Shown: positions 45,246 through 58,083 of the stretch, piece by piece
Numbering within the stretch: position 1 is the stretch's first letter
Layout of the letters: each line of letters begins with the position of its first letter
NCBI GenBank assembly: GCA_907165065.1
Contig: OU015541.1
Location: 12,825,001 to 12,889,000 of the forward strand
DNA length: 64,000 nt
Reading direction: 5' to 3'
Origin: Caprimulgus europaeus
Lineage: Eukaryota > Chordata > Aves > Caprimulgiformes > Caprimulgidae
Made by a program: the position numbers and the translations under genes
The notes under the pieces: model-generated
The model's input: the letters and a program-made list of their open reading frames with translations, nothing else
What the model was told of the DNA's origin: nothing
Database searches by the model: none

Positions 45246-48145
45246 ACTTACACAAATAATCTTTGTCATTCAAACAGCCACAAATGGCAATGTGAGTGCC
45301 TGAGACTCTGCTGCATGGACACAGCAGTGCAGCATGTTCAGCTTTCCAGGAGATGTAGGCACCAAAACAAACAAATGTGAAAGTAGCACTGACATATGAA
45401 GGCTGCAAGACATATAAACAACTCACCTCATATAACAACAGGTTCAGAATTGCCCTCCTTGTTTGGAGCAGTCTGGACTTGATGAATATTGGAGCTGCCA
45501 CACTATATTCAGGAGAGCCGAGTAACTGCTGGGATATTTTTTCCAAGTGCCCTGTGCTTCTAAATGTCTTAATATTTGCTGTGCTTTCTGGAAATTGCTT
45601 CCATTCTGTATTCTGTTCAGATAACAACAGAGGAGACATATGCTGTGCTGACAGGAAAGAGATTGTTGGAGTTGTTCTTAAAGCCGAGAAAGAAAAGAAC
45701 AGCAGCAGGAGAGGAATATCTTCCCCTACGAGGAGCTTGTCCCCTTAGAGCACAAACAGCTCTGTACTGTTCTGGACTGTGATTTGATCCTCTCTGGAAA
45801 TCAAGCACGGGTTTTATTCTACTGCCCATCATTGTACTAGCACATCCCCTGTCTCTCTACCTGGAAACAGCTTTCATAACCGTATCTCTCATGGGGCTCT
45901 TTCCCATTTGAATCTGTCCAGCCTGGTGCTGCTCTGGATGTTTTCTGGATGAATGAAAAAGCTGTCAATGTCTGTGGCATTCTGTACCATCTCTCCTGTG
46001 TGATATGTCACTGTGCAGCTTCTTAACAAGAATGGTTTTACTCCTCCTCTGCTCCCATATTGTTGTTACTGCTCAGAGTCCTGCTGAAAAACAGCAACTG
46101 GAATCTCAGTACCTCTGGGACATCTAAACCCATGATCAAAGTTGTATTTTGAAGCGATGTCCAAGTAGAACACTGGCAAATTGTCACTGCAACCTTCCTA
46201 CCAAGGCATTCTGTGCTCTAGATACACTGAATGTTGCATAAGAACAACGTGGGAACAAGTCAAAGTATTAATCACTAAATGTTAAGTCTCCAAAGACTGA
46301 GGTGATGGGTGCTGAGTGGAAAACACAGTAAGAGAGAGAAGCACACTGGCATTAACAGAAATGAGTTCAAAGGGTTTTGAATCAGGCTCAAGGTGATCTC
46401 TACAATATTTCCAGCTCTGAAGGTGACCTCTCAAAGTTTCCTCTTGTTTTGTGTTTGTTTTTATTTGGTTACAGAAAATTGAGGCACAGATATTTCTGGA
46501 TCTAAAAAAGCAGCTGCATCAGATTTGGCTGGCAATGAGGAAAGGGGAATTGAAACTTGAACTGTTTTAAATATCACATTTTATGAAATATGGTCTCTGA
46601 CAACACATTGTCTTTCTGCAGAGTCTTCTGTGTGTGGTCCTTAAATCCCTTTTCATAAATAAAGCCATCTGTCTCGTTTGAACTATCGTAGCTCTAATTT
46701 AAAAAGTCAGTATTTGCCAATGTCTACAACTCATTAGCTACAAAGCTGTGAAAAACTTCCCTATCTTGTGCACCATTCAGCAGTCCCTGGCAATTACTGT
46801 GCTTGAAGAATTATGTCCATTAGTTGTAAACATCCATTCTTATGAAAGATATGTTTTGCTTTCGATGTCAGGTGATTTGGAAGGTAAGAGTGAGATTAAG
46901 AAAAAAAGCTTAGCACTCAACCTCCTGTCCTCTGATGAAGATCTCTCCCTTGGGGATCTGCCTGGATATAAGTGCTGGAATAGATAAACTATTTACTTCA
47001 CTTGTGGGTAGCTTCCCTCACAATAACACAGACAGAGACAGAAAGCATCATTCCCCCAAAAATGAGATTTGCCTCTGAATAGCCCTTATTAGCAGAGTTT
47101 CTGGGCCATCCTCTGTAACAGAGAGGACTCTGGCTGAGCTGGGTTGCTGTCAGCAGGAAGATAAGCAGATGGAGGACAAACAAAAGCCTCCACTTGGAAC
47201 ATTTTTTGCCATCAAGATGTATTTTTTGATGATACCTACACAAAACCTTTGTGATGCTTAATTGCCAAGATCAAAATAGATTAAGTACATTTTGGTGGCA
47301 GAAACTATCTGGTGCAAAGTGTTTTCTGAGGTGCTGAAGCACTTGGCAGTGCCACAAACAATTCCTAGGAAGAGGTGAAGTGCCTTCCCTCCTGCCTGCT
47401 CACCTGGCCCTTGAAGTAAAGAAACAACCCATCTGCATTTCTTTGAACCAAAGGAGCTGTGCAAAGAGAATCACAGGGCTGATGCTTCTGCAGACAAGAA
47501 AAGATGACTGAAAATGAGATAAAAAATAGATATTACCTGATTCTAATCAACGCCAAGCAGAGGAGAGCTCTTCTAAAAATGGATTCCAGCTACGTGACTT
47601 TGTGACACAAGACCTTGCACGCTTACAACCAAGTTTTTAAAGTCTCTGGTAAATGCCCTGAAAGAGAAAACAAATCCAGTCCTTTCCAGTGGGTAGAGAG
47701 GAGCCAGGAGGTCTGAATTTTGGCCGCTATTCAGCAAAACAGATAGTGGATTCCCAGTGAGAGCAACAAGATTTAAACATCCTCATGAGCTGTTTGTTGA
47801 ACTGGACTTTGTTACAGGAGTTTTTAGAAGAAACATTTGCCACTTTTTAACTCTTTAACCATCTGTAAGAACCAGATGCTGATACATGATAGAATCATAC
47901 CTCCCAGGCAGAGCTGGAAACATAATTTTAGCCATTTCTGAGAATCTTTAGAGGAATTTCTTAAGCAGAAAATAAGCCTGCTCTTAAATAAGGATAAGCC
48001 CCACAGTCAAAGCCCTCTGAAGCCAAATAAAGGCCTTCTTGGTTTCAAAGGACTTTGAATGATACCTGAGATGTATTTATTAAGAGCCTCTGAAGAAGAG
48101 GAGGATCAGGAAAGAGGCCACGTGGGTGTCTGTGTGCACGTGGGT
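45246..48145. other. Unique non-coding sequence
   Basis: No repeat or gene was recognised. Frames at 45.2-45.8 kb overlap on both strands without resemblance to any protein. A TGAGGCACAGATATTTC segment near 46480 faintly resembles MIR but is too short to call. Confidence 0.5.
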
Positions 48146-48149
48146 ATGC

Positions 48150-48340
48150 ATAGGAAGGAGATTAGCTACCGGCTCCATCTAAATAAGCAACCATAAATAG
48201 TGCTGGAGAGGCCTTATGGGGGGTTAAAGTGATCCTTATCGTGCCTTGAAGATGCAGATGGGCTGACAGAGCTGTTTCTGTCTTGAAGAACAGGTTTTAG
48301 CAGAAGAATAAGACAGTAAACGTGGTCTCACTCTAAATCT
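48150..48340. promoter_or_regulatory. Candidate conserved non-coding element
   Basis: GGAGATTAGCTACCGGC, CTAAATAAGCAACCATAAATAG and CCTTATGGGGGGTTAAAG contain TAAT/TAAA-type homeobox text, a SRF-like CCTTATGGGG and a CpG. The sequence is unique and frame-free. Support is weak. Confidence 0.25.
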
Positions 48341-50450
48341 TTTCCCATTCTCTCTCTAACATTTTAATGAAGAAATCTGGGATATGAAAAGTAACTGCAT
48401 GTCCACCTGTTTCCCAGTGGACTTTCCCAGTGAACTATCTTGCTCTGGTATCTCACGAGGGGTGTGAACAAAGCTGCATAATTGTGCTTGCTTTCCAGAC
48501 AAGCTGATGTAATAAAAGACTTCTCAAAAAAAGAAGGAAAGGTATTGTGGTAGGTTACAGACCTCAATGTGGCACTTAAATTCTGGGCTAGATCTTATAA
48601 ATCTTGGGTAACCAACCTTACTTTCCTAGTGCTGTTTAAAATACTGACATGAGTTGAGTTAAACCTCCTTGAAACCAAATGGCACACCCTGACTTAAGAC
48701 AGTAGTAGTGACACTTCAGCTAACTACAGCACTACCCATGTTAGAGCCACACAGGCTGGCTCATGCAGGAGCTGAAGAATGGGACCTGAAGAACTTCCTT
48801 GACATTGCAGCAGGGTTATGGATGTTGACTGGTGAGACTGTAGCTTGCAGGCGATTTTAAAAGCAAAATGCAGTTAAGCAAGGAATCATCAGAGCCATCC
48901 ACAAAAACACCCTGGGAGTGAGACCTCAAAAAATCTAAGATTAATTCAGGGGAGACTCAGTGAACTGTCAGATACTACTGTGAACATGATTAACACAAAG
49001 AAGAGAACAAGGCTCAGCTCGGTACAAGCTAACTGTCTCAAAGTCAAAAAAGACAGAACATAGTTTATAAAAAGCAAATTTTTGTTTCCCTAGATTTTGT
49101 AAAATCTTTCATCTGGCATTGCTTTTAGCAAGGGAAAGGAGGAGGTGTGGATGAGCCTGATTGCTGCTGAACCCACAAGGCCAGGACAGATAGTGAAGTA
49201 CAGCTCATTCATCACTGAAAGCACAACAGCAAGGAGGGGGAGGCTCGATTTGCCTGCCTGTGCTCTGCCTCTTCTGTACGTACAGGGATTTCTATCTCTA
49301 GGGCTGTTAATATAGCACCTCTCAAAGCCTGTGAATTCTCTTCAGAAATAGGGAGATAATGAGGCTGTTTCCACTCAACACTGCATTTAGATAGAAAAAC
49401 AAAACAAATATCGCTGTCAAGATTTATAGCAAATACATTATAAAGGGCACTAGGACATTTGTACAAAGAACCAAAATGGACCTGCAGTAGAAAACACGCT
49501 TTACTTTTATGACTTTAACTTTAGGGCATGAAAGGCACCTCATTAATGATTAGAGGGATACAGATGAGCCATAACAGTCTATATATCCTTATAAATGATA
49601 TACAGGGAGAGCTAAAAGACAGCGAATTACAGTCTCCAGTGCTGTGATTTTTTTTCCCCTTCACCTTTTTCTTTCTCAGTCTTCCATCTCAATGAAAGCA
49701 ATTAAAACTTATATTGACCAACTGTGTATTAACTTGGTCAAATAAATAGCCACTTCTAGTAGATGGTGTAGATAGGTGACCTCAACTAGGGCATTACAGT
49801 AATACCCAGAGGCCTAGAAGGAGCCTGAGGTCTCACAATGACACTGCTCACATGGTGACCATGGGTGACACTGCTGTTCCCTGCCAGCCAGCTCTGCCAA
49901 CAACCCATCACGGTGGTGCTGGCTCATCTCTCTGAAAGGGTCACCACCCAGCCAGTTTCCAACCACCTGTCTGGATTTATTATGGAATTGTCAGTTTTTC
50001 TGCTCATGGCACAGCTGTCCTGAGTGCGTGACTTACCTGATGTCCCCCAGGAGATGTCCTGTTGCAAGACAGGGTCCTGTCATTGCCTTATTGACTTCTG
50101 CTGCAAGGGGGACCTGAGCCTGTTGGGACACCAGGGTTGTGATCTGAAAAAAAGAGGTTTCACATTTTCTAGAAATGTTTTTATTTCAGACTCTTTGTTT
50201 TCAGGAGCCTTTCCTTATTTCCTGATTTCAAATGCAGCAGACTCTTGGCTAGAGTAACTATTTATGGTGTTTTAAAGCAATGTGCTGTATTTCCTAGTAG
50301 GATCCAGCTAAGGGCACACGTACAGTCAGTGCTTGCTGACAGACAAGTGACAAAATTAATTTATTAAGTCACAGTAACTCGGTCTCTTTGGATCACTTGA
50401 CCTTATGCTAAAAGACAACCCATTCATCAAAGACTTCACCTCCTTGTGGA
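48341..50450. other. Unique non-coding sequence
   Basis: At 49500-49640 a run of AT-rich motifs (CTTTAACTTTAGGGC, CTCATTAATGATTAGAGG, CTTATAAATGATATACAGG) hints at another regulatory block, without enough to call it separately. Nothing else was recognised. Confidence 0.45.
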
Positions 50451-50454
50451 CAGG

Positions 50455-50615
50455 AAGGAAGAGAAGAAGGAAAGAAGAGGAGAGAAATGAGGAGGCAAAG
50501 GAAAATTAAGTGACTTACTCAAGGTCATAAGGGCTCTGCAGGACTGGCACGGCTGAGCTCAGCACTGAATGCCAGCCCTAGGTCTTAGTGCCAAGGAAAT
50601 GCCTCCTCTCATAAT
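50455..50615 (-). repeat. MIR-like ancient SINE relic
   Basis: GAGGCAAAGGAAAATTAAGTG, then ACTTACTCAAGGTCATAAGG, then GACTGGCACGGCTGAGCTC matches the order of the MIR reverse complement (GAGGCACAGAGAGGTTAAGTG, ACTTGCCCAAGGTCACA, GGCAGAGCTGGG). Minus-strand orientation is inferred from this order. Confidence 0.6.
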
Positions 50616-51195
50616 CAGGAAAACGTACATTTCACATCAGGAGGCAAACAACTGTTTCCCTTCAAGATAGGGAAAAGGGCAGTTGTGGCTCCTGGCCTTG
50701 GCTGCACTGACAGCTCAAACCTTGCCCAGCCTCTTCAGAACAGGGCTAGTAGAAAAGTCCTTTTGTCCTTTGTGTGAAAAGCACTGAAAGAGAAAGCTTT
50801 TCCAAAACAGGGGCTTTCTCCCTGGATGAGAGGTAAGCAATTCCTGCTGCAGAGTGGGCAAAGACCAGTGAGAAAGCCAGGGTGGATAAATTTAGGATTA
50901 TTATCCAGGGATAAAAAGAAAAAGGAATCTTTCCAACCATGGAAGGAAGCAGAGATGTTACATCCCTCCACTATGCTGTATTTTTTGGGTGGTCTGTACG
51001 TGACCATTAACAAAGTTAAAGAAGTCCTAAGGCTGCTGTAATGTAATGGAGTGAGACAGCCTGGGCAACCCTGCAACCTTGCATTGCCCTCTGCGGTTTC
51101 CTTGGCCTGCAGCAGACAGACAGACGTGCAGACTAAGGTCGATGGATCCCTAGGGCTTCTCGAAAGCTGCTGTTGTGCAGGCACCTTGTGATTTC
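50616..51195. other. Unique non-coding sequence with a chance minus-strand frame
   Basis: A 149-residue minus-strand frame spans 50735-51184. It has no recognisable domain, and a shorter plus-strand frame overlaps it. It is not annotated as a gene. Confidence 0.5.
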
Positions 51196-51199
51196 AGAG

Positions 51200-51450
51200 C
51201 TGTCTTCTCCTTTCCCTTGCCGTGTAATTCTCTCTTTATGGAGTTCTTACCTTGGGGGAAATAGGTTTTATTGCAAAGTCAAAAGGTAATTTTTACATAG
51301 ACTCCATTACCTGTTTATAATTAAAACCATAAAATCCCTTTGTAGGAGGCTTAATAACTTCCCCCCACACCAAAAGAGATTTTCATAAAAAGACTCATTA
51401 AAAGCACTCACAGCTAATGCTGTAAAATGAAGAGAAATACATAAAATTAT
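51200..51450. promoter_or_regulatory. Candidate conserved non-coding element
   Basis: A unique AT-rich block with CCGTGTAATTCTC, GGTTTTATTGC (HOX/CDX-like TTTATTG), GGTAATTTTTACATAG, CTGTTTATAATTAAAACC, CTTAATAACTTCC and CTCATTAAAAGC. Homeobox cores recur about every 30 bp. A regulatory role is inferred. Confidence 0.3.
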
Positions 51451-54400
51451 GGGGACTTTTTTCAGCATTTAAAAATAAGCATTTTCCCCCATTCATTTTC
51501 ATAGCTCAAAGTGATACAAAAATGGCAGGACAATCTCAGCTTCTCTGGTCCTTGGCTCCTCCCTTTTCCCTCTTGCAGGAGGCCACTTGCCCAGAAGAAG
51601 TGCCTGTGACTTACCAGGGCTGCGAGGACAGGTTGTGAGAAGCAGCTGTGATTTCCAACCTTGAGACCACTCTGGGAGGTCTGAGCCCAGCAGTTTCTAC
51701 AAGCTGCTCCACATCCTGTTTGCTTTTTTTGGCCTTGTACCATTCCCAATCATGGCAGCATGGGATAACGTGAGCAGTGAGCAGAAATTTCTCTCAAGGT
51801 TTCTGTCACTTCGGACAGTTAAGGCTGAAAGATGTTTTTGGTTTGTAAAGGCTATTAAAAATATACATAGTAGAATATATATATATATATAGTTGAAACA
51901 CTATAAACAGGAAAATGTGTCCTTTAAAACAAATGGATGTACAGTCAAATTTCATGTTTTATTTTGCAGTAAGAACTGGCTAGGAACGTGGATGTGGAGG
52001 GCTACCACAGCCTGGCTATCAGCTGTGAATGCCTGAAATAGCGTGCTTATTCCCCCCTCACTCAGGAAAGCCCAGGGACATAACCAGTGCTTCAGCACAG
52101 AGACCGCTTCAGAGCCTTTCTCAGCAGTCACTGACCCTACAGCAGCTATCTTTCTCTTTGATGCAGTATCTTTTCATCCGAGTAACAGAACAAAAGCTCT
52201 GCTCATTGTGCATCTTCTTGAGGAAAGCCAGTGTACTGGTTCTGGAGAAGTTTACACTTTAGACATCTTTGAGCTGCATCTGAGCAGGACTCCTGCTCAA
52301 TACAGGAGTAAGAGATGATGCTGCATCAGCCACGCTCAGGTGTCTGCAGCCTCAGCTCCCTATGACTGTCTGAGCAACAGAGAGCAGTGCTCCTCTCAAA
52401 AGTATTCCCAAATCAGGTTATGGTGGGATGTATAAGGAGTACAAAGATGAGAAAGTTGGTAATGTGTAAGGATTACCCAAAATAATCAGGACTTTTATGG
52501 TTGCAATATTAAGTAAAAGAGAACTTAGAGTACAAGTATTAGGAAAAATAATTTGATTATACACTCAGTCTGAACAGGTCCTGGGCCAGAAATTGTCCTG
52601 GGAGACCTGTGTTGGTCCTTTTCTAGTTTTGAAGAATAAAAACAAGCAAAGAAAAATACAACAACAACAAAAAAATCTAAACAAAACCTAAATGGCAAAA
52701 AAAAATAAAAAATCCAAACCAAACCTCTAGCAAGGTTTGTAAAAAAAGGGTTTGCGTATCACACAAGCAATTTGAGCTAGGTGGATTCACAGCCTACAGG
52801 CACCTCAACTGGAGACCAAAGAAATCCTACCCTACAACTGTCTTTGTTTTGTGTTTCATTGTCACTTCAGCCAACCTTATCTCCGGCTCAAATTTCCAGC
52901 CTATGTTTATTCTTTTTCCCTTGCTCTAAATAACGTCCTCATTGTCATAAGCACTTGATAATGTCACCTTGGCAGCAAATTATGTGTGTAAATGAGATAA
53001 AATTGGATAACTTAAGTGGTAGCACAGTGGAGGTCAGTCCCTGCTCACACCAAGTTCATGGGTTAACAGGCAAGAGTCATCATTCCTCACTTCTGCAAAG
53101 GAGAGAACATCTATACAAGCACGGGAAAGTCCAGTCCCTTGAGAGCCTGGCTTAAAACAAGTATCACCTTTAGCAGAAGCACAGTGAGCAGGGAGTCTCT
53201 TTGAAACCACAAAGTTTGGAACCATAATTTGGGCAACAATGTGCTCTGAATGTTGCCCTGCTCACGGGCTAATGACTGTTCAATGTAGTCTAATATAATC
53301 CTGTTTAACTACAGAATTGTATCTTATTCCCCCTTTCCCAGCTAAGTACTGATTTTCTTAAATCTACATTCTCCACTTGCAATCATATCTCTAATATCTC
53401 TCTTTTTTGTGTGGGTAAATAATTTCCAATTTGAAATGCTGACTCATGGGGGAACTGAGGTTAAAGAAACTTTATTTATGTCAGAGAAATTGATCCCTTG
53501 TAATTTAAAGCCTTCCTGTACCATTATTTATCTTATGTCTGTTCAGTTCTTTGTCCCACATCTGGGCCCCGACAGGTAGAGAGCCGTGTATCTGTCAGAA
53601 CAGCAAAGCTGTCTCATTGCTCATTTTTGGCCCCCTTGACCTTGCTTGTTCACCTTACTTTCTTAGTACAGTTCTTCAAAACTTCTGAAAAAGGAAAATA
53701 TCCCCCCTTGATGCTCTCCTTCCTTTAATATAGTAGCACTTCTAATGCCTTTTTAAAGCTGTAGTAACCTCTCAACTCCCTTGCCCTTGCCACCTTTTCC
53801 CCCCTTTCTTCTTTCTCCCTTTTCTTTTTCTCTCATCCAACACTCAAAGTACACTTTTCTCTTGAGCTTCTGGCCTTTTAGCTTCATCTTTATGTCACTT
53901 TGGCACACGAATAGCCATCACTATGCTAATCCCATCTGACTTTCCTTCACTTGGGGGCTGGGTTACTTTGAAACTTCTAACACATCTTCCTCCCTGCAGG
54001 AGTGCAGCAAACAAGACATTTAATCACTCAGCCTCCTTTGTATGGCATCTCCTACCATGACTGAGGGTTTCTTGATTTTGTGTTGTTCTCTGTGGCCTCA
54101 AGGAGTTCCTACTCCTTGAATACATTCCTTTTGGCCACCTTTCTCAAGCTTTATCCCCAACAGCCAAGAGAGCCATCCCTTCAGACTCCCAAAGAGAAGT
54201 CAGCCAAACCATTAAACTGTTGGCCGTTAGCATCATCCATTCATCCCACACAGGACCTCTTTGCTCTGGAATGGCATAAAACTTACAGAGAGCAGAGAGC
54301 TCATTACAGTGGGCAGCCTTGAGGCTACACCTGCACACTCATGTCTCCAAAAGACAGCAAACCTGTCCCATTTGCTAACTGATGCAGTAAGTCAGCTGCT

Positions 54401-55850
54401 CCCATAGCACACAGGAGACATTGCATTGACTGTTGTAAGAAAAAAAAATTCTATCTCATTTATCTGTCCCTTGTACTTGAAGGTGCCTTGTAATGTTGGT
54501 TTGTAGCTTGCTGCTTTTGCTCTTATTATTTGTAACTCACTCTTCTAGAACCTTCAAAGTAATTGGCCTTTCCCCACACCTTAACTCTCTTGGGTACTCA
54601 GCCTGTAAAGACTTTGCAGTAGGGAGCAATGCCCTCACGTCTCCTGTGTAGCGTGCTCAATTCACCAGGACTCAGAGCCAAGTGGGGCTCATGAGTAGCA
54701 ATGGAGCAATAATCATGAAAATCCCTTTCACAGCTGCTCCTGCTGCACCTTGTGTCTCAGACGTTCCTCAGAAGAATGCTGAAGAATTCGTACAGAAATC
54801 TGTGATATATTACATTGAAATAATGGAATTTATCAGCTATATACAACAAAAAAGCAATCACAGTGGGAAAGAAACAGAAATTAGATTAGGTTAATGAGGA
54901 TGGTTGTGGGGGAAAGAGTCATTCACAGACAGATTAAGCAAACCAGTCATGTTACAACTTTGCTTTGGCCGTGTACTACTTGTGGTTAGTGTATTTATAT
55001 TTGTTTCTAGAGGAAAAGTAAATTAAAATTAATAGAAGACAGTAAACACTAGAGGAAAGTCTGAAGCTATTTGAAACACTACAGAACTGCTGTTATTATG
55101 TACAGGAGAAATTCCAGCTCACTGGGGAGAACTCAGACCCTTTATGTTATGAGCCTGACTTCAGCAATCGAGAGCCCAGCCCTTGCACACACGAGTTCAA
55201 CTCAGCCGCACGCCAGCACCCAAGGATGGACTCGGCTCATCAGATGCAGGAGGGAACATCACCTTCAATAAGGCTGATATATCATTTACAAGATGCTGCG
55301 AGATAGAATACGCAGTAATCACACCAAAGCACGGCAAAATAGAGACAAGACAGGTATGAGAAATTGCAGACTGATTAGTAATTTGTCATCGACTTACAAG
55401 AGTTTACCAAAGTTGGAGGTAATGGAACAACATTCTGTGTCTTCAAACCAACTCAGGCACCAAGTTTTCCATTCTAATTTCAGGAAACTGAAAAAAAAAA
55501 AACCCAGCCCAGTGATAATTGATGAACAGCTCTGAAATATCTTCTCATGCCTTTTCAGTTCAAGATTCTATCATTCTGGTAGGAGAATATTTTCCCAACA
55601 AACAGTTTATTGATTGCCTGTTACATATTTTTCCCTCTGAAGTTGTTAGAATGCCATCCAGATGTCAGACACTAGAAATTCAGCAAGGGAAGAAAGATAT
55701 ATTTTTGATGCAGCATTGGACCTGACATTCAAGAATCCAGACCCTGTTTTTACCTCTAGAGCCTCATTTATCCTTGCTGTACTTCCCTATTCATAATAGA
55801 GAAGCAAGAACAATTCTGATCCCAAACTTCCATGGCCTTTGATATCGATT
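51451..55850. other. Unique non-coding sequence with minor repeats
   Basis: This includes (AT)n at 51874-51890, A-rich text at about 52640-52720 (CAACAACAACAAAAAAATC and similar) and poly-A at about 55490-55502. An AT-rich motif cluster at 52920-53010 (AATAACGTCC, GCACTTGATAATGTCACC, GCAAATTATG) could be regulatory. No gene was recognised. Confidence 0.45.
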
Positions 55851-55854
55851 ATGA

Positions 55855-55975
55855 GCCCTGTGAAGTAAGGACTGTGTTAGTGGGATGGTCTGGAGAGTGC
55901 CTAGCATACAAGAGCTCTGATTTGGGGGTTGCAGAAATGACTGCAATACAGAACAATACATGATAACAATAGGTG
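55855..55975 (+). repeat. L3/CR1-like ancient LINE tail
   Basis: GTAAGGACTGTGTTAGTGG, then AGAGTGCCTAGCATACAAG, AGCTCTGATTTGGGGGTTGC, GACTGCAATACAGAACAATAC and GATAACAATA follow the ordered pattern of an ancient CR1/L3 3' end (GGACTGTGTCT, AGTGCCTAGCACA, CTCTGATC...GGGGC, CTGCAATACAAATAATAA). Family recall only, but the order is well kept. Confidence 0.6.
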
Positions 55976-56049
55976 AGGGGTATTATAGTTTTGGTGTCAT
56001 GCAGTCTGCCTCATGTAATGGATGGCTCAATTCTTCCTCCCCACCCTGT

Positions 56050-56093
56050 TTTGGGGGGGTTTTTTGTTGTTGTTTTGGGGGGTTTTTTTTTAA
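56050..56093. repeat. G/T homopolymer mosaic
   Basis: Blocks GGGGGGG, TTTTTT, GTTGTTGTT, TTTTGGGGGG and TTTTTTTT alternate. There are only two long G runs, so this is not a G-quadruplex motif by the standard four-run rule. Confidence 0.8.
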
Positions 56094-56589
56094 GTTTTCA
56101 GATGCCTGAAGTGTTGCTGCCTGAAGTTTGCAGCAACACTATTTCTCCCTCCATGAGATGGCTTCACATAGTACCCTGGATGGTGCTAGGCAAATGCAGT
56201 AAATTAATAAGGGGCAGTAAAACACGTGCATGTAATAAAATACACAGTGTGTAATATATATATATATTTTTTTTTTTTTAACCAAGAATTAACATCTTTT
56301 ACATTTTAAATACAGTAGGTTGATGCTCTTAAATTTAGAAATTAATAATGCTGGCCAGTAAATGGCATTTAAGACACAAGAGCCTTCTGAATAAGTTTGC
56401 CTGATCAGTTCTGCCACAGCACCTCATTCCTGCCCCACTTTAGGGCACAGGGAAGATAATTCCTGCCAAATTAGCCATTACTCCTGGAATCATGCAGAGT
56501 CCAAAAGCTGACCCCCTGCTCACCTCAACCTGCACCCAGTGCCTCAAAGACCAGAGATACTCTTTTACCCCAGGCTTGCACTCCAACAC

Positions 56590-56880
56590 AGCACCTCGTT
56601 ACTTTTGTTGTTTAAAAAGTACATATGGAAATAAAATGAGTATGAAACATCTCATTTTTCCACACAAAGGAAGGAGAAAGACAGCCCAGAACAAAGAGCT
56701 TCCTACAGGAAGCGCAGCCGCTTCAGCGTGCAAAGGGCGACATGTGCATACAAATGGTGCCTAATTAACTGCTTAAGGACAGATTAGTTGCCATATGTTG
56801 CCAAGGATGATGGGTGTGCTTCCAGAGCAGAATTAATCGATTACAAATATGCCATCTCATGAAATATACTGCCAGAAAAA
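56590..56880. promoter_or_regulatory. Candidate conserved non-coding element
   Basis: Unique sequence with a CpG cluster in AAGCGCAGCCGCTTCAGCG (about 56709-56728) and GGGCGACATGTGC, then ATACAAATGG, CCTAATTAACTGC (perfect TAATTA), GTTGCCATATGTTGCC (CATATG E-box flanked by GTTGCC on both sides, RFX-like) and GAATTAATCGATTAC. This tight mix of CpG-containing, E-box and homeobox sites makes it the strongest enhancer-like candidate in the right half of the window. Conservation is untested. Confidence 0.37.
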
Positions 56881-56939
56881 TGGGCTGTCTCACACCCTGG
56901 GGAACAAAGGGAGAGAATCTGGGGGATGCGCTGTGTTTT

Positions 56940-56952
56940 CCCCCCCCCCCCC
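56940..56952. repeat. Poly-C tract, 13 bp
   Basis: Thirteen consecutive C, followed by GTGCAAGG. It is the longest C or G homopolymer I noticed in the window. Confidence 0.9.
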
Positions 56953-58080
56953 GTGCAAGGTGAGCAGCACGAGAGGAGCAGGGGAGGAGGACACAGCTGC
57001 AGGCACCACCTCTGAGCTGGAGCTACAGGTGCTTGCTCTTCACGCTGCCCCAACCACCTGGTTTGTGTGACCACAGCAGAGAGAGAGGGTCTGCTCCACC
57101 AGTGATAAATAGCAATAACTCTGCAGGAGGTAATGCAGTAATTCAAGGAGCAAGTGGAGACACCAGCTAATGATGCTTTTGCATGACACTACATATCACA
57201 AGATGCCAAGATGGAGAAAGACCTGGGTCACAGTACTGACCTGTTTCTTCACCCAAGCTAGATGCCTTACGTGAAGGAATCCTTTCTGTCTGTTTTTTGG
57301 GGGAAAGACAGATGGGTGAAGACAGTTCAGGTCTTTATGCTGGCAACGTGTCGTGGTTGTGGCTGCCACTGGAAAAAGTGGTCAAGCCCTCCATGGCTGT
57401 CCCCTGGCCATGTACCTGCCCATCCCCAAATTCAACCCTCATCTCACCCTGCAGCTCCCTTTGCTGCACAAAGCTAACCACAGAAAAATCATGGTGTTCT
57501 GCTGCTCAGAAAGCAAAATGGGCTTCTTAAGGGTTTATCAAGGCTGGGCCATCACCAGAAGGAGAGACAGGACAAGAAAGAATCGCACCTTTAAGCAGTG
57601 ATGAGCTTATCATCAACAGCAGCTGAGCTGCCTTTTTCAGCAGTGCTTTATCCTGTATGTGTTTATCAGGAGAAATCATTTAATCTTTCTCACCTCCTTT
57701 TCTGTGAAATGGATTATTGATATATCCCAACCTCACCTGGTTTGGCATGGAGAAATCCGTAACTGGCACTTTGTTGCCAAGGTTATGGGACTCTGTGAAT
57801 GGGTGTGTGTGAGAAAGAAATGCAAATTGTCATTCATACGGATCCCCCACTTCATAAAATCACAAATTGCAGCAGTTGTAGGCCACACACAAAGTCCCTG
57901 GAAAGCAACAAAAAGACTCCATCGCAGTGTGGATTAAAGTCTGAGCTCCAATATTTGTCCAGAGATTTCCCCTCGCCTGCCAAGACTCAGAAGCCTGAAA
58001 GCAAGTAGGGCATTGCCCCAAATGTTGGGGCAGCAGATTATACTGCAAGCTTCAGAGCATTGCAAATGGAATGCTATGAA
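56953..58080. other. Unique non-coding sequence
   Basis: A possible MIR-like relic lies at 57660-57745. No gene was recognised. Short overlapping plus-strand frames at 57.2-57.6 kb resemble no family. Confidence 0.45.
57660..57745 (+). repeat. Possible MIR-like SINE relic
   Basis: AAATCATTTAATCTTTCTCACC and CTTTTCTGTGAAATGGATTA are in the order and spacing of the MIR core (TCACTTAACCTCTCTG, TCATCTGTAAAATGGGGAT). The relic is weak and short. Confidence 0.35.
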
Positions 58081-58083
58081 GAA

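Noticed and set aside
50735-51184. 149-codon minus-strand frame
   Set aside because: The composition looks random, another frame on the opposite strand overlaps it, and no family resembles it.
56050-56093. G-quadruplex motif
   Set aside because: It has only two G runs of sufficient length.
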